A stretch of DNA of 64,000 nucleotides from Chionoecetes opilio (taxonomy: Eukaryota; Arthropoda; Malacostraca; Decapoda; Majidae): assembly GCA_016584305.1 (NCBI GenBank), contig JACEEZ010025355.1:276001-340000 (forward strand), written 5' to 3'. The notes beneath the pieces were generated by a model. It ran no database searches. It was not told the DNA's origin and worked only from the letters and a program-made list of their open reading frames with translations. A program made the position numbers and the translations under genes. Below, piece by piece: positions 23,385-35,099 of the stretch; the stretch's first letter is position 1; each line of letters starts with the position of its first letter.

Positions 23385-26300
23385 CCGTATTTGCCAGCGC
23401 ATAAGACGCACCTCCGTCTAAGACGCACCCCTATCTTACAAGGAGGTTTTGAAGAAAAAAAATTATTGGTGTTTTTTGAGGGAAAAAAAAGATTCTTAAA
23501 TTTATCAAGTTATTAACAAAAATTGATTTGTAGGGGAAAGCAAATGATTATGAGCATGTACCTAAATACAATATTCACAGTGCAGTGAATGTGAATGAAA
23601 AATTATACTAGTTAAAATGTAAAGGGAATGACAAGGTAACCAAACTCGGTCATAAAATATTGCAGGATGCCCCCATGAATTGATATTCTAATATTTTGCT
23701 ACCTATGACATATAGCTTAGATTTAATGTTGTAGGTATGCCTTTGTTGCTTTTCTGCTATGTGTTTAGACTTTGTGGAAAATTATCAGTATAGATATTGG
23801 TATTATTTTGGTAGTGGGCTTTTAAAAGTCCTAGGACTCTTACCTACATCATCGTGTAGCTTTCTTCATTCTGAGTATTTTGAGCCCCATTTCCCATGGC
23901 GCAATAAAATAATAATGGCATTACACGTAGTACCGAAAATGTACCGTTATTTCAACAAGAAAGTTAAGTTAGGTTAAATCAGATTAGGTTAGGTTAGAGG
24001 TGGGGTTTGGTTTATAAACAGATGATATAGAGAAAAAACGAAAATTACGAATAATATGACAGTGTGAAGCGTAGCAATGTTTGCGGGGCGGACCTGGAGG
24101 GGCAGTTTGCCCCCCCACCCCCCACCCACACATATAAACAAACATTGATTTCCGACAAAAACGAGAGCCAGATTAATTCAACACACATCAAAACTATTCA
24201 GGAGGATTAAGTTTCGGCCTCGAAATCGGTGGTTGCCCAATAACAAAAATTTATGAAGATATTTAGGTAACACTGTAAGGTAACCATCTCTATCTTATTG
24301 TTATTGTTGTAATTGTTGAAGGGCACCGTTGTCGGGATCGACGATATTTACCCTGGTTTACACCTATGAATCTATCACAGTCACGAGGGTTGATTAGTCT
24401 TCTTCAAGAAGGTACAAGTGAAGGCTGGTTCACACTTTGAAATCACGGCAGCGTTCCGTCAGCCGTGCCTTGTATTCACACTATTCGTCACGGTTCCGTC
24501 ATTTTCGGCAGTTCCTGCTCACCCTCTAAGCAGACATGGTGCCTCAGAGGCTATGGCTGAAGAAATTTGCATTAATAGCACTTCTGTTGGATGAAGAGGA
24601 GTTGAACTCTAAAAGACACTGTTTTAGGTATCTATATAAAGCCTTGAGAAAACTACAATTATCAGCACGGCACAGTCTCATTACGTTAAAATATTCTTCC
24701 CCAGAAACCGTTACGTGACAGGACGGTGGTGTATTGGAGCCGTGACGGCGGCGCACCGTTTAGTGTAACACATCTATTTGTTTGAATGTAAGAAATTCTA
24801 ACGGATGTGATGAGACGGTGCCATGTCACCATGATGGTATGGTGTGGTCTTGGTGGTGGTGGTGTGGATGGTATGGTGTGGTATGGAGGGTCTTGGTCTT
24901 GGTGTACCGTGTGTAAGACTTTTGTCCTGTCTACAGGTACAGTTGCAGCCTTTTTACTAGCACTCTTTCATACCGTTTCCTTATCCATAGAGGTACAGGG
25001 GTGAGGATTGAGGGGTCGAGGTGGTACAAAGGCCTATGCTGTCTCCTATCCCACCTTGCTTACCATTGTAGCAGCGCTAACACACACACGGTCCAGATGG
25101 AGTGTCGAATTGGATAATGAAAGAGAGCAGTAACCAACTAGCAGGAAAGTTACATAGTGTAATTGAGAGTTCACTCAAGGAGAGCAGAGTCCCGCTTGAT
25201 TGGAAAAATGCAAATATTGTGCCAATTCACAAAGGAGGAGACAAAGAAGAACCATTAAATTACAGGCCAGTATCATTAACAAGTGTAGTGGCAAAAATGT
25301 GTGAAAAAATTGTGAAGGACAGATGGTTGAAATATTTGGAAGAGACAAACACACTCGCAGGTGGCCAGTTTGGATTTAGAGGAGGAATGTCATGTACAAA
25401 GAATTTATTAAGCTTTACTCGAGAGTGATCGATGTGACACAGGAAAGAGAGGGGTGGGTTGATTGCATATACTTGGACCTAAAGAAGGCATTTGACAAGG
25501 TACCTCATAAGAGACTGCTCTGGAAGCTAGAACATGTAGGAGGATTGAAGGGTGGTTTCCTGAAGTGGATGGAAGACTTTTTGAGCAACAGAGAGATGAG
25601 AACAGTAATAAAGATCAAAAGTCAGAATGGTGCAGTGTGATAAGTGGAGTTCCTCAAGGATCAGTATTGGCCCCAGTGATGTTCTTGGTCTATGTAAATT
25701 ATAAGACAGAGGGAGTGAACAGTTATATGAGTTAATTCGCTGATGCTAAATTACTAAGAAAAGTAGAAAGTAAAGAGGACTGTGAGCATTTACAAAAGGA
25801 TCTAGATAAGATTTTCAGATGGAGTCAACTATGGTAAATGGAGTTTAATGCTAAAAAGTGTAAAGTGATGGAAATGGGCAGTAGCAAAAAGAGACAGAGA
25901 GGAAAGTATTCGATGGGAAATGAATGGATAATCAAAACAAAGGTCGAAAAAGATCTGGGAGTATGGATTACGGATAATTTGTCACCTGAGAAGCATATAA
26001 ACAAGATCACAGGAGATACATATCAGTTGCTGAGGAATATAAGAATGGCATTCAAATATCTGGATGAAGAGATGATTAAGAAATTGATAACATCTTTGAT
26101 TCGACCAAGGTTGGAATATGCGGTAGTGATTTGGTCACCACATAAAAAGAAGGATATAAGGAAGATTGAGAGAATACAAAGAGCAGCCACAAAAATGGCT
26201 CCAAGCCTGAGAGATTTACCATATGAGGAAAGACTTTCAAGACTGAAACTCCCAACTCTTGAGAAAAGAAGAGAAAGGGGAGATTTTGTAGCAAGTGTAT

Positions 26301-27488
26301 AGAGCATCAATGGGTCTGTAAAAAATTGATAGAGAAGAACTGCTTGTGTGGGACGATAGAAGTACAAGAGGTCATGAGAAGAAATTGAAAAGGACAACAT
26401 GCAAGAGGGACATAAAAAAATACAGCTTCCCGTATAGAAGCATAGAAGCCTGGAACAACCTTGATGCAAAAGTGATTAATGCAATAAAGTATTCAGGACT
26501 TCAAAGGCAAGCTGGATAATAGTAGATTTGGAGATGGGACAGTACGAGCATGGCTCTTTTCCTGTATGTTACAACTAGATAAATACACACCTGCATCAGC
26601 TTAGGCCACCCCCCTGTCTGGGACCAGGATTAGAGGGTGTCCTGACACTGACCTGACAACTGCAACACCAGCCAGGTAATTCAGTCAGCCACAGGACACA
26701 CAGAGACACACACGCCGCGCACCTCTTGTCCCCACGTTGTACAATGACTCGCTGTCAAATAAACTACAAAGCTACGACGCTCTTTCTCCATCCTTGTGTG
26801 TATAGACAGACTCCCCAAGATACTAGACCTCCCTCTCACCGCTCACACTCCTTCAAATAAAACTTTAACACGCTTTGTTTCACTATTCCATTTATCAACA
26901 ATACTCATTCCAGCGAAAATCCCATCACCATTTTATGCCTCCCTTCTATCATCTCCTTCCAACTGTTGTGTCAACTTGTGTGGCCCGAGTCGAATACGGG
27001 TTAAGGCGACATCTAATATGTGGGATGTTTGTCTTTTCCATGGGTGCAGGGAGGAGTCTGAGCGGTAATGATCCATGGTGGGTGCGCAGAGGGCATCGCC
27101 AAGTGAAGTATCCCAGGTGAAGCGGCAGACCTGAGATATCAGACGTTTTACAATGGAGAGCAGCAGCGGGGGGTGGATGATGTTTACATCTGACACTGCC
27201 ATCTTGGCAGCAACAATCGCTATCTTGTTGCCCCAGCTCTTTTTTTCTCTTAAACTCCAACCTTTTCTTAGTATTATGCATTACTGTTGATAACACAGTT
27301 ACAAATTTGTGTTCAGTGGACTACTGCTCAACACAGATCACTCCAGACCCCTTTAGTAATACACCACCGGCTGTTCTGCATTCTCTGCCCGACCTCTCAT
27401 TCGCTAATATGGCCGCATTAGATGCAGAGTGAACTTTGCATTGCTTTTTCAAGGTGAAAAACTGCATCTTATGCGCCGGCAAATACGG
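23385..27488 (-). mobile_element. TA-flanked DNA transposon, complete copy
   Basis: Both ends carry CCGTATTTGCC(A/G)GCGCATAA followed by AAGA-type bases, with TA on either side. Relative to the copy at 6223-8213 it is inverted and holds an extra LINE at 25091-26594. Without the LINE it is about 2.6 kb. No transposase found. Confidence 0.8.
25091..26594 (+). mobile_element. LINE reverse transcriptase, 5'-truncated and broken
   Basis: Starts in RT at GPDGVSNWIM and follows a CR1/jockey-like RT: LNYRPVSLTSVVAK, QFGFRGGMSC, IYLDLKKAFDKVPH, then GVPQGSVLAPVMFLVYVN. The catalytic FADD box reads FADA, one Asp lost, and stops or frameshifts occur near 25428, 25640, 25735 and 25835. The C-terminal part (NAKKCKVMEMGS, DLGVWITDNLSPEKHIN, IRPRLEYAVVIWSPHKKKD) is continuous to 26302, with the last coding piece in another frame. 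The 3' tail has CAACTAGATAAATACAC. It makes no functional protein. Confidence 0.88.
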
Positions 27489-28320
27489 TATATATTTTTT
27501 GAAAGACAATTGAATTGATACATTTTATGACAAAGCAATGTTCTCTTCATTAACTTGCATACTGGTGCAGAAACAGCTACATAATCTGACTAAATAAGCA
27601 AAATTTTGATTATCTAATCTCATTCCGTTAGCCATAAAAGAAACTCAAGACATTTGGAATTGCATTCAAATTTAGCTCTTATAAAAGAATAAGAATTCTA
27701 TAGTTAATGGCATTTGGAAACCACATTCTACAAAAACCTAAAGAAACACTTGCATGGCCAGTGATAGCATAAAATTATTTATGTACGGTGCACACACACA
27801 CACACACACAGTCACGCACACATCAAAAGTTGCTCATTAAATGACTCTGACTCTCCAAGAAGCACAAACAGTCAACCGCCTTCTGTTAGCCACAAAAGAA
27901 ATCCAGTGATATAGAATGACATGAAAAGATAACATTGTAAAAAAAGAAAAATTATTCTATGCCATTTTGAAGCCCTAGCCTACAAGAAAATTGTTCAGTT
28001 TAGAACACTTTCCCTCACTCCTTCCATGCACTTTGTATTTTACATAGTGCAAGTCTGAGATAAGGAACAACAATACGAATCCCGGGATTTGAACATAAAA
28101 AAACATAACCACTCACACCTAGGATCCCGGGATCCCGAGAAGGAAACCCTAGTACCTTGATACACGCCTACGTATACTGTTAATCAACTTATGAAATATA
28201 TATTTCACAAACTTCATAACCGAGCAACGGTTCTATTGACGTTTTTGATGAGTTGGCGGGCAAATCTGCATTATAGTCATACCAAGACAAGGAAGTTTGA
28301 AGGAACACTGTTACCAATGC

Positions 28321-28441
28321 ATACAGAAGTATTCAGGACTTCAAAGGCAAACTGGATAATAGTAGATTTGGAGACAGGACAGTACGAGCATAGCTCTTTT
28401 CCTGTATGTTACAACTAGGTAAATACAACTAGGTAAATACA
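28321..28441 (+). mobile_element. LINE 3' tail fragment
   Basis: Matches the last 110 bp of the LINE at 26594 (GAAGTATTCAGGACTTCAAA...) with two ACAACTAGGTAAATAC units. It is a strongly 5'-truncated copy. Confidence 0.8.
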
Positions 28442-28555
28442 CCCGTGTCATGCCTCTGCCGACCCTGTCTTACTGTCAACTCTTAGTACTGATTTGAAGG
28501 CTTGGTCTACGTGGTGAACGCCTTGGTCGCGGCTCAACCGCCATGACTCTTAGTA

Positions 28556-29084
28556 CAGTAAACCCTCGCTTTTACGGACATCAATATAACAAATTTTGGG
28601 TTTAGCAAACTTTTTCTGCCAATCCGATATATGCAGGGATTTACCAAATAAATGATGTAAACGTTGGGTTTGGTTCAGTGGTGGGCCGGCTGAACATGTA
28701 CAAGCAGGTTGGACGGTGGCAGTAAAAACAAAGCTGACCGAGCGGTGTGCGGCTGTGAGCCGATCAGTCTGGCTTTGTCGGTCCGAGTGTAAACACCTCC
28801 TCTCACGTCCTCCCGTGCCTCACTATGTTGCCTGCCTCCTGTGCCTCACCACGTATTGTTTTGATTTCCCTGTATGCGTGTAGTATTTGTGATGGCTGCA
28901 TGTACATAAGTATACAAACTTTCATCTAATGTAACAAACAAAGTTCATTATCCACGGAAAAGGTCAGAAATAGCGAACTTTCACCTCCTATAACGTACAA
29001 AGTTTGGATCCCTTGGATGTTACACTTTCGGATATAACGTCACCCCCTTCCCCCCAATTGGTTCGTTATAGTGACGGTTTATTG
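28556..29084. mobile_element. TA-flanked Tigger-like MITE
   Basis: Ends TA|CAGTAAACCCTCGCTTTTAC and (inverted) CAATAAACCGTCACTATAAC. Its middle (about 28680-28990) shares 250-300 bp with the element at 30659-31437. No coding capacity. Confidence 0.75.
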
Positions 29085-29108
29085 TACAAGTCTAAGATTT
29101 TTCATATA

Positions 29109-29188
29109 CAGTAGAAGCTCGATGTAACGGAATAATTCAGCCAAGGCCGATTCCGGTAAATCAAATTTTCCGTTAAATTGAGCTTCTG
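29109..29188. mobile_element. 80-bp TA-flanked miniature element
   Basis: CAGTAGAAGCTCGATGTAAC returns inverted as CAGAAGCTCAATTTAAC, each next to TA. It is a near-palindrome of two ends with almost no interior. Confidence 0.75.
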
Positions 29189-29326
29189 TACCAGATTAGT
29201 ACACACAACAGGCAAATGTTACACTTACACTAAAACCCTTATAACTCGGCATTGTAAGCCTCGGAATTTGATATAACTCGGCAAGGCAAAGACAGTCGGC
29301 AAAAAATTATGTATCTCAGCATGTTG

Positions 29327-29328
<2 letters not shown>

Positions 29329-29396
<68 letters not shown>
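29329..29396. repeat. Poly-T tract
   Basis: Uninterrupted T run, the poly-A tail of a minus-strand SINE expanded to about 67 bases. Confidence 0.9.
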
Positions 29397-29399
<3 letters not shown>

Positions 29400-29489
29400 T
29401 CTATAGCGCCTGTAGGCAGTGACCTCCAGGGCTCAGTTGGTATTGACACGAACAAGCTTTCAGAGGAAACTTTTTTTTTTTTTTAGATT

Positions 29490-29789
29490 TGTGCCTGCCT
29501 ATAGCGCGTGTAGGCAGTGAGCTCCAGGGGTGGGATGGTAGGCCCTGGAGGTTCACTTGAGGGCTGTGATGGTTGGCCCTGGAGGTTCACTTGAGGGCTG
29601 TGATAGTTGATCCTCGCCCGTGGTGGCGCAGGCAGGATTGTTATAGTGACGCCTGTTATTAGAGGCTCATGCCGCCCCCCTGTGTCCTCCGATGCACTCG
29701 CAGTCGAAGGTAGAGTTAATGGACATGGCATGTGGGTGTTCTTAAGCCATTCGACGGTGCAGAAAGATTTTAAGTGGATTTATGGGTAA
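29490..29789 (-). repeat. SINE on the minus strand, head truncated
   Basis: Matches the SINE body of 56058-56400 in reverse, with a short internal duplication (GGTTCACTTGAGGGCTGTGA twice). The tRNA-like head is missing. Confidence 0.7.
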
Positions 29790-30019
29790 AAGTTATTTAC
29801 AATTTTTTTTTTTTTTTTTCTTACCCATATCAGAGGAGGGCATTTGCAAAATTTGGCATATTGAATAACTCCGCAAGGGCCAGAGCCCCTATCATGCCGA
29901 GTTATAAGGGTTTTAGTGTACCTAATTTAAATGTCTTGCCGAAATGAATTTTGTGTTGCCATTCTCATCCTATATTGATGAGGTAATCTTTCAGTGAGTG
30001 GCAGAGAGCAATGTATGTA

Positions 30020-31658
30020 CACTGCATCCTCATACAACAAGGTTTTATGGGCGACACAGCACGCCGTGTTGTACAAAATTGTGTTGTACGAATCATAGAA
30101 ACCCATGTTATAATGTACTTATGGTGGACACCTCCAAAATGTTGTACTTTTCCCCCCATATTAACACATTGCAATACATACATTGCCTTTACAATAATCA
30201 ATATATAGTAAACATACACTCATCTTAGTCTCTTACCTTAATTCTAATGGTGGGAGAAAGTTTGGAAATAAATTTCTAAGAAAAAAATATAAAAATTTTA
30301 TAGATTTTCTACCGATAGTAAAATCAATCAATTTTCTCGGTAGGCGGTGGTCTTTCTGTTGCTCTGTTCCCATGTTCTTTGGCGTATCGTACAACTTTTA
30401 GCTAGCTTGTATACGACAGTACGCATTAGTAAATAGTTTTGATGAATTCGCCATGGGTGATAATTTCCAGGACAGAAAAGAGCTTGCAATACGTGTGTGA
30501 CAGCCTGGTGGTAAATTATACATCAACACTAGCAGACAATAGATGGCGCTGTTGGCGGCAATCTGCCGAGCCTCCGAGGCAGAACGTAAACATTACAGTG
30601 TGAGGACAGATTAGTTGATTTGAATGACTTATGGTTTTTAAAATACTTGTAACAGGTACCATATTTTACGGCTTATAAGACGCTGCATCTTGGAAGACGC
30701 ACCCTAATTTTGGAAAGAAATTTCTAGGAATAAAAAATAAAAAAAAATAAACTGTTTTCCGATATACAGTAATTTTCACACAAGAACACACTCACTATTC
30801 ATTATCTTCATTCAGCACTGCTCTTCAGCCATTTTTATTTTCTAGCTTGTATGCGATAGTATAAGTAAATCATCATGTTGGCTGGCTGAACATGTGCACG
30901 CAGGTCGGACGGCGGGAGTGAAAAACCCTACCGCGGCGGTGCGCAGCTGTGTGCCTGCCTGATGTGCCGATCAGCTGAGTCTGGCTTTGTCGTCCTGAGT
31001 GTAAACACCTCTCACGCCCTCCCGTGCCTCACTACGTTGCCTGCCTCCTGTGCATCACCACGTATTGTTTGAATTTTCCTGTATGCGTGTAGTATTTGTG
31101 ATGGCTGCATGTACATTAGCATACAAATTTTCATCTAATGTAACTAACAAAGTTCCTTATACACGCAATGGCTGTTGGCGCCAATCTGCCGGGGCGGAAA
31201 GGCTCCCGCCAGTATCATGTAAACATCACAGGGTGAGGACAGATTGGTAGTTGATTTGAATGTCTTATGGTATTCTAAATACTCTTAACAGGTATGTACT
31301 GAGGTTACAATATATAAGAGGCTGAATTGAATAGCTACCTAAGCTAACCTCCTACAACATTCGTCTTGGAAGACGCATGAGTGTTTTTCAGGGTATTTTT
31401 GGGGGAAAAAAGTGCGTCTTATAAGCCGTAAAATAGGTAAGTACTGAGGTTCTGAGTACTGAGGAAGTACTCAAGTTGCGTGTTGTGCAGCGCAGCACCG
31501 TGCAGTGCGAGTAATGGCGGAATTGCCTTGCTTTCGGATCGCCAGATCGTGTTGTATGAATACGAATAGTGTTGTGCGGATGAAGTGGGTTGCTCAGACC
31601 CCCATCGTGTTCTACAAGGATCGTGTTGTATGAACCCGTGTTGTACGAAGATGCAGTG
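30020..31658. mobile_element. TA-flanked DNA transposon with nested MITE
   Basis: Ends TA|CACTGCATCCTCATACAACA and (inverted) CACTGCATCTTCGTACAACA. It encloses 30659-31437; a block around GAGGACAGATTRGT occurs on both the host side (about 30600) and inside the insert (about 31236). No transposase. Confidence 0.75.
30659..31437. mobile_element. TA-flanked MITE, nested
   Basis: Ends TA|CCATATTTTACGGCTTATAA and (inverted) CCTATTTTACGGCTTATAA. Interior shared with 28556-29084. A single related end is at about 2978-3030. Confidence 0.75.
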
Positions 31659-31802
31659 TAGTGTTCAAAATAGGGTGTTGTGGTGTGGGCAAGTCAGGTA
31701 GTGTGGTGGTAAGGGAGATCATGTGATGAATGGGCTATTCAATTTAATAGGAGATTAGTGGATAACCCATGGGAGGAACGCTTCAGAACTCCTTACAAAA
31801 TA

Positions 31803-32364
31803 CAGGGAGGTCCCGTTATATGAGCATTCGCTATACAAGAAATCAATCATACGAGCTGAGTAAATTAGGGTCTATTTTCAATATACGAGATCGAAAATCC
31901 AATGCTACGACATTCAAACTGGGGTGAGTAAAATTACCAAGTTCAAAATGCGCGTCCTACCACGTATGCATCTGGGCTGTATGATGATGTACAATGATTC
32001 AGATGCGCAGAGATGAGTTTGTGGGCAGTGGAAGAGGTCTGCGCATCCCTCCCTTGTCCTTTATTACCACTTGTGAGTGTTATGCATGTGTTATGTTTAA
32101 TTAATGTGCAGTTATGTTATTTTGTGTGCTATTTTCTCTTTCAGAATGCTTTTTCTACAGAATAGGTAGTACAGTGTGAGTGATATAGACGCTGTGTGTT
32201 TGTTGTGTTTGGTATAGTTTATTTTAGCTTGAAAAACATATCTTTGATGGGGTCCTGGAACCAAACCTATATTTTACTATTAGTTATGTATTTCGCTATA
32301 CAAAATTTTGCTTTACGAGTATGCCAGGTGGAACCTAACTGCTCGTATCTTCGGGACCTCCCTG
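31803..32364. mobile_element. TA-flanked Tigger-like MITE
   Basis: Ends TA|CAGGGAGGTCCCGTTATATG and (inverted) CAGGGAGGTCCCGAAGATAC. 562 bp, no coding capacity. Confidence 0.8.
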
Positions 32365-32464
32365 TATTTATGTGTGGCAGGTTGAGCAGTAAAACATTAG
32401 GTTGTTACCTGTGTAAGGACTGCTTCTCTTAGTTTCAATACGTGCTCCTTCCACCAAAATCTTG

Positions 32465-33296
32465 TAGTGGTACCTTGACTTACGAGTGCCCCAACTTACG
32501 AGTTTTCCGAGTTACGAGCAGTAGCTCGGTCGATTTTTTGCTTTGAATTGCGAGCCAATATCCGAGTTACGAGCGATTATTTTATTTTTTATTTTTTACG
32601 AGCGAGCTTCAGATACGCCGCCGCTAGTTGGCGCAGCGAACGCCACAACATCCGCCCAGCATCCCGCGTCTCACTCGTTCACTTCGCGTGGTTACCTCGC
32701 TGTGGAAGCATTTCTGTTGCGTTGTGCTATGCAAATGGCGGAGGGCGAGTGCAGTACGTTTAGCGGCAGTTCCACCCACAGCTGTTTCCAACAGCTGATA
32801 CACAGAGTGTAAACAGTGGCGAATGCAAATGGCAGAGGGTGAGTGCAGTACGTTTAGCGGTTGTTCCACCCACAGCTGCTTCCAACAGCTGATACACAGT
32901 ATAAACACTGGCTAATGCAAATGGCAGAGGGTGAGTGCAGTACGTTTAGCGGTTGTTCCACCCACAGCTGTTTCCAACAGCTGATACACAGAGGGTAAAC
33001 AGTGGCGAATGCAAATGGCGGAGGGTGAGTGCAGTACGTTTAGCGTTAGTTCCACCCACAGCTGTTTCCAACAGCTGATACACAGAGTGTAAACAGTGGC
33101 AAATGCAAATGGCAGAGGGTGAGTGCAGTCCAGTCATATAGGTACAGTCAAAAAATTGGGGTGGTTTTTTTGGGGCTGGAATGGATTAATGGTATTTCAA
33201 TTAATTTCAATGGGGAAAATTGATTTGATATACGAGCAAATTGAGTTACGAGCTCGATCAAGGAACTAATTAAACTCGTAAGTCAAGGTACCACTG
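32465..33296. mobile_element. TA-flanked MITE with internal tandem repeat
   Basis: Left end AGTGGTACCTTGACTTACGA, right end its inverse CAGTGGTACCTTGACTTACG next to TA. Subterminal parts are rich in TTACGAG. The interior is a tandem array. Confidence 0.8.
32732..33130 (+). repeat. Tandem repeat, unit about 93 bp, five copies
   Basis: Each unit has CAAATGGC(G/A)GAGGG, GTGCAGTACGTTTAGCG and TTTCCAACAGCTGATACACA. Related sequence lies inverted near 10030. Confidence 0.85.
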
Positions 33297-33819
33297 TATT
33301 CATGACGGAGCATGTAAATGTCATCCTTCTCATGACTTGCAACTTTTAAATTTTTCTGGACATTGATCTGTGAAAATGTGTCTATTCCTTGCTAGTACAG
33401 CGACCACTGTACCGGCCACTCTGAATGAACAATTAGCCTCTGTGAAGCCTCCTACTGATATATAATTTCTGATCTTTCAAACACTATATAGCTATACCAC
33501 CTCACCATGTATGTCCATTCTGCCACACCATCACATGGCAGTAGCACGTGACTGCCGCGTGAATCTAATGCAGTCTTATCCCAACTTGTGTTGTCTTTCA
33601 TATTGCTACACTACCAAGTGGCCCAACCAAGTTGCTTAGATCCAACAATACCTAATCCTAACACTAAGGACCAACAAAAATGTACTATAGGCACAGCAAC
33701 AACAGCAAAACACATACTCTTAACCCCTTCACGCCCAGATTTTTCCTTTGCTAATCATAATCGTCTGTTGTTAGCCATAAAATTACGAAAAGCAACTTAA
33801 TATACCAAACAATCTAGTG

Positions 33820-34331
33820 CAGTGTTCTTCAAACTTTTTTCATCGCGACCCAGTTTGATTTTATGCATTACATTCCCGACCCTGTGTTACGACTGTTGCT
33901 GCTTTCTCTCTTCGTTGTGATTTTTTTTACAATTACATAACATACATACATACGCATATAAATGTGCATATATATACGGTATACATACATACATACATCT
34001 ATGGATTCAAAATAATTGCATATGTTTGAGTGTGCCAATGTAAATTTTATCTACTAATTTAATAGTAGTTGAAAAAAATGTAGAAGTACGTACTGTGTAA
34101 ATTGTAACTACGTACTAAGTAGAAAAAAATAGTATTGCTTAATTGGCAAGTGAAGATTATGCATAAGTCCTGCCTTCTCCTCCCATCGGCACACTCTCAC
34201 TCTCTCTCTCTCTCTCATATCAATGCATTTCACATATTATTTATATAATTATCTGTTTACGACTTGGCGATCCACTGAGCAAAAGCTTGCGACCCAGTAT
34301 TGGGTCGCGACCCGTACTTTGAAGAACCCTG
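33820..34331. mobile_element. hAT-type MITE with perfect 8-bp target duplication
   Basis: Ends CAGTGTTCTTCAAACTTTTT and (inverted) CAGGGTTCTTCAAAGTACGG, flanked by ATCTAGTG at 33812-33819 and 34332-34339. 512 bp, no transposase. Confidence 0.92.
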
Positions 34332-34561
34332 ATCTAGTGGACAAGGGTACTTCTTAACAGGTCATATAGCTATACAATTTTGGTTATATTAATCAAAATT
34401 GTCTAATGGTGCCCAAATTACAATGGAATTACGTTCTGGGCCTCAAGGGATTAACATGAAGTCAGTGCCCAAATTTAGTTATTTATTTCCTGCAAGGTCT
34501 CAAAAAAAGAAAATAAAGCAGCACAGAACTTGAGTATCGCTTTTACTTGCAGAAAGAAAGT

Positions 34562-34567
34562 TTTATT
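34562..34567 (-). promoter_or_regulatory. Candidate polyadenylation signal for exon I
   Basis: AATAAA on the minus strand about 150 bp after the exon I stop. Position fits a terminal exon, but the hexamer is common in AT-rich DNA. Confidence 0.4.
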
Positions 34568-34716
34568 ATACTGTACAATTAATATAATTTGTAATTGGTT
34601 CTTGCATTTCCTTGGATACGTTATATATAAAAGTTTCAGCAGTAATATAATTCAAACCTGAAGATAAGTACAGCAGCTGTACAAAAGTCTGGCACAAGTA
34701 TAGGGGAAGGAACGAT

Positions 34717-35094
34717 CTAAAGTGAGGCAGTTTGGGCAACATGTCGGTGGAGGTGTCTGTTGAGGTTTCCTTTCATGGCAGTCTGGTATGGACACAGCGG
34801 ACAGGAGTAAGGTTTCTCGCCTGTGTGAGTGCGGATGTGCCTCCTCAAGTTGCTGGAGTCGACAGTCTGATAGCAACAGTGTGGACATGTCTGTGATCTC
34901 CTCCCTTTGTGAGAGTGAAGGTGTCTCTTGAGCTCCTCTGGATCATTTGCCTCATGAGAGCAATGAGGACAGGTGAGGGAAGCATCCCAACCCTGAGAGT
35001 GGTATTGGCTGGAGTACTGGGCATCTGGATTTTCAGTCGGCTCAACGGCGGTGTAAACAGCAGCACCCGACACGTGTCTGCTGTCCTGCGACAC
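34717..35094 (-). CDS. C2H2 zinc-finger alternative terminal exon (exon I, 3 fingers)
   Basis: The 125 residues have a long polar spacer rich in Tyr, Ser and Gln (about 1-41), then fingers at about 42-62, 70-90 and 98-118. The first linker is KGRRSQT, far from TGEKP, so finger 1 may not dock in tandem with finger 2; the second linker is TGEKPYS. The acceptor is CAATCCCTCACAG|GTGTCG, phase 0. A candidate AATAAA lies at 34567-34562, about 150 bp after the stop, a good distance for a real polyadenylation signal. It is the last exon of the compact right-hand cluster; the next one (J) is 20.6 kb away across transposon-filled DNA. Confidence 0.9.
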   Translation of the reverse strand: MSQDSRHVSGAAVYTAVEPTENPDAQYSSQYHSQGWDASLTCPHCSHEANDPEELKRHLHSHKGRRSQTCPHCCYQTVDSSNLRRHIRTHTGEKPYSCPLCPYQTAMKGNLNRHLHRHVAQTASL

Positions 35095-35099
35095 CTGTG

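Larger units (their letters stand above)
23228..28151. mobile_element. hAT-type element carrying two nested insertions
   Basis: Ends CAGGGTTTCC and (inverted) TAGGGTTTCC, with subterminal CGGGATCCCGGGAT on both sides, flanked by the exact octamer GTACCTTG at 23220-23227 and 28152-28159. Its own DNA is the outer 150 bp at left and about 660 bp at right; the rest is the element 23385-27488. No hAT transposase is visible. Confidence 0.85.
29228..29918. mobile_element. Tigger/pogo-like element, copy 3 (deleted)
   Basis: Ends TA|CACTAAAACCCTTATAACTC and its inverse. Contains a poly-T of about 67 (29329-29396) and a minus-strand SINE portion (29490-29789), as in copies 1 and 2, but lacks the helix-turn-helix segment. 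Confidence 0.75.
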
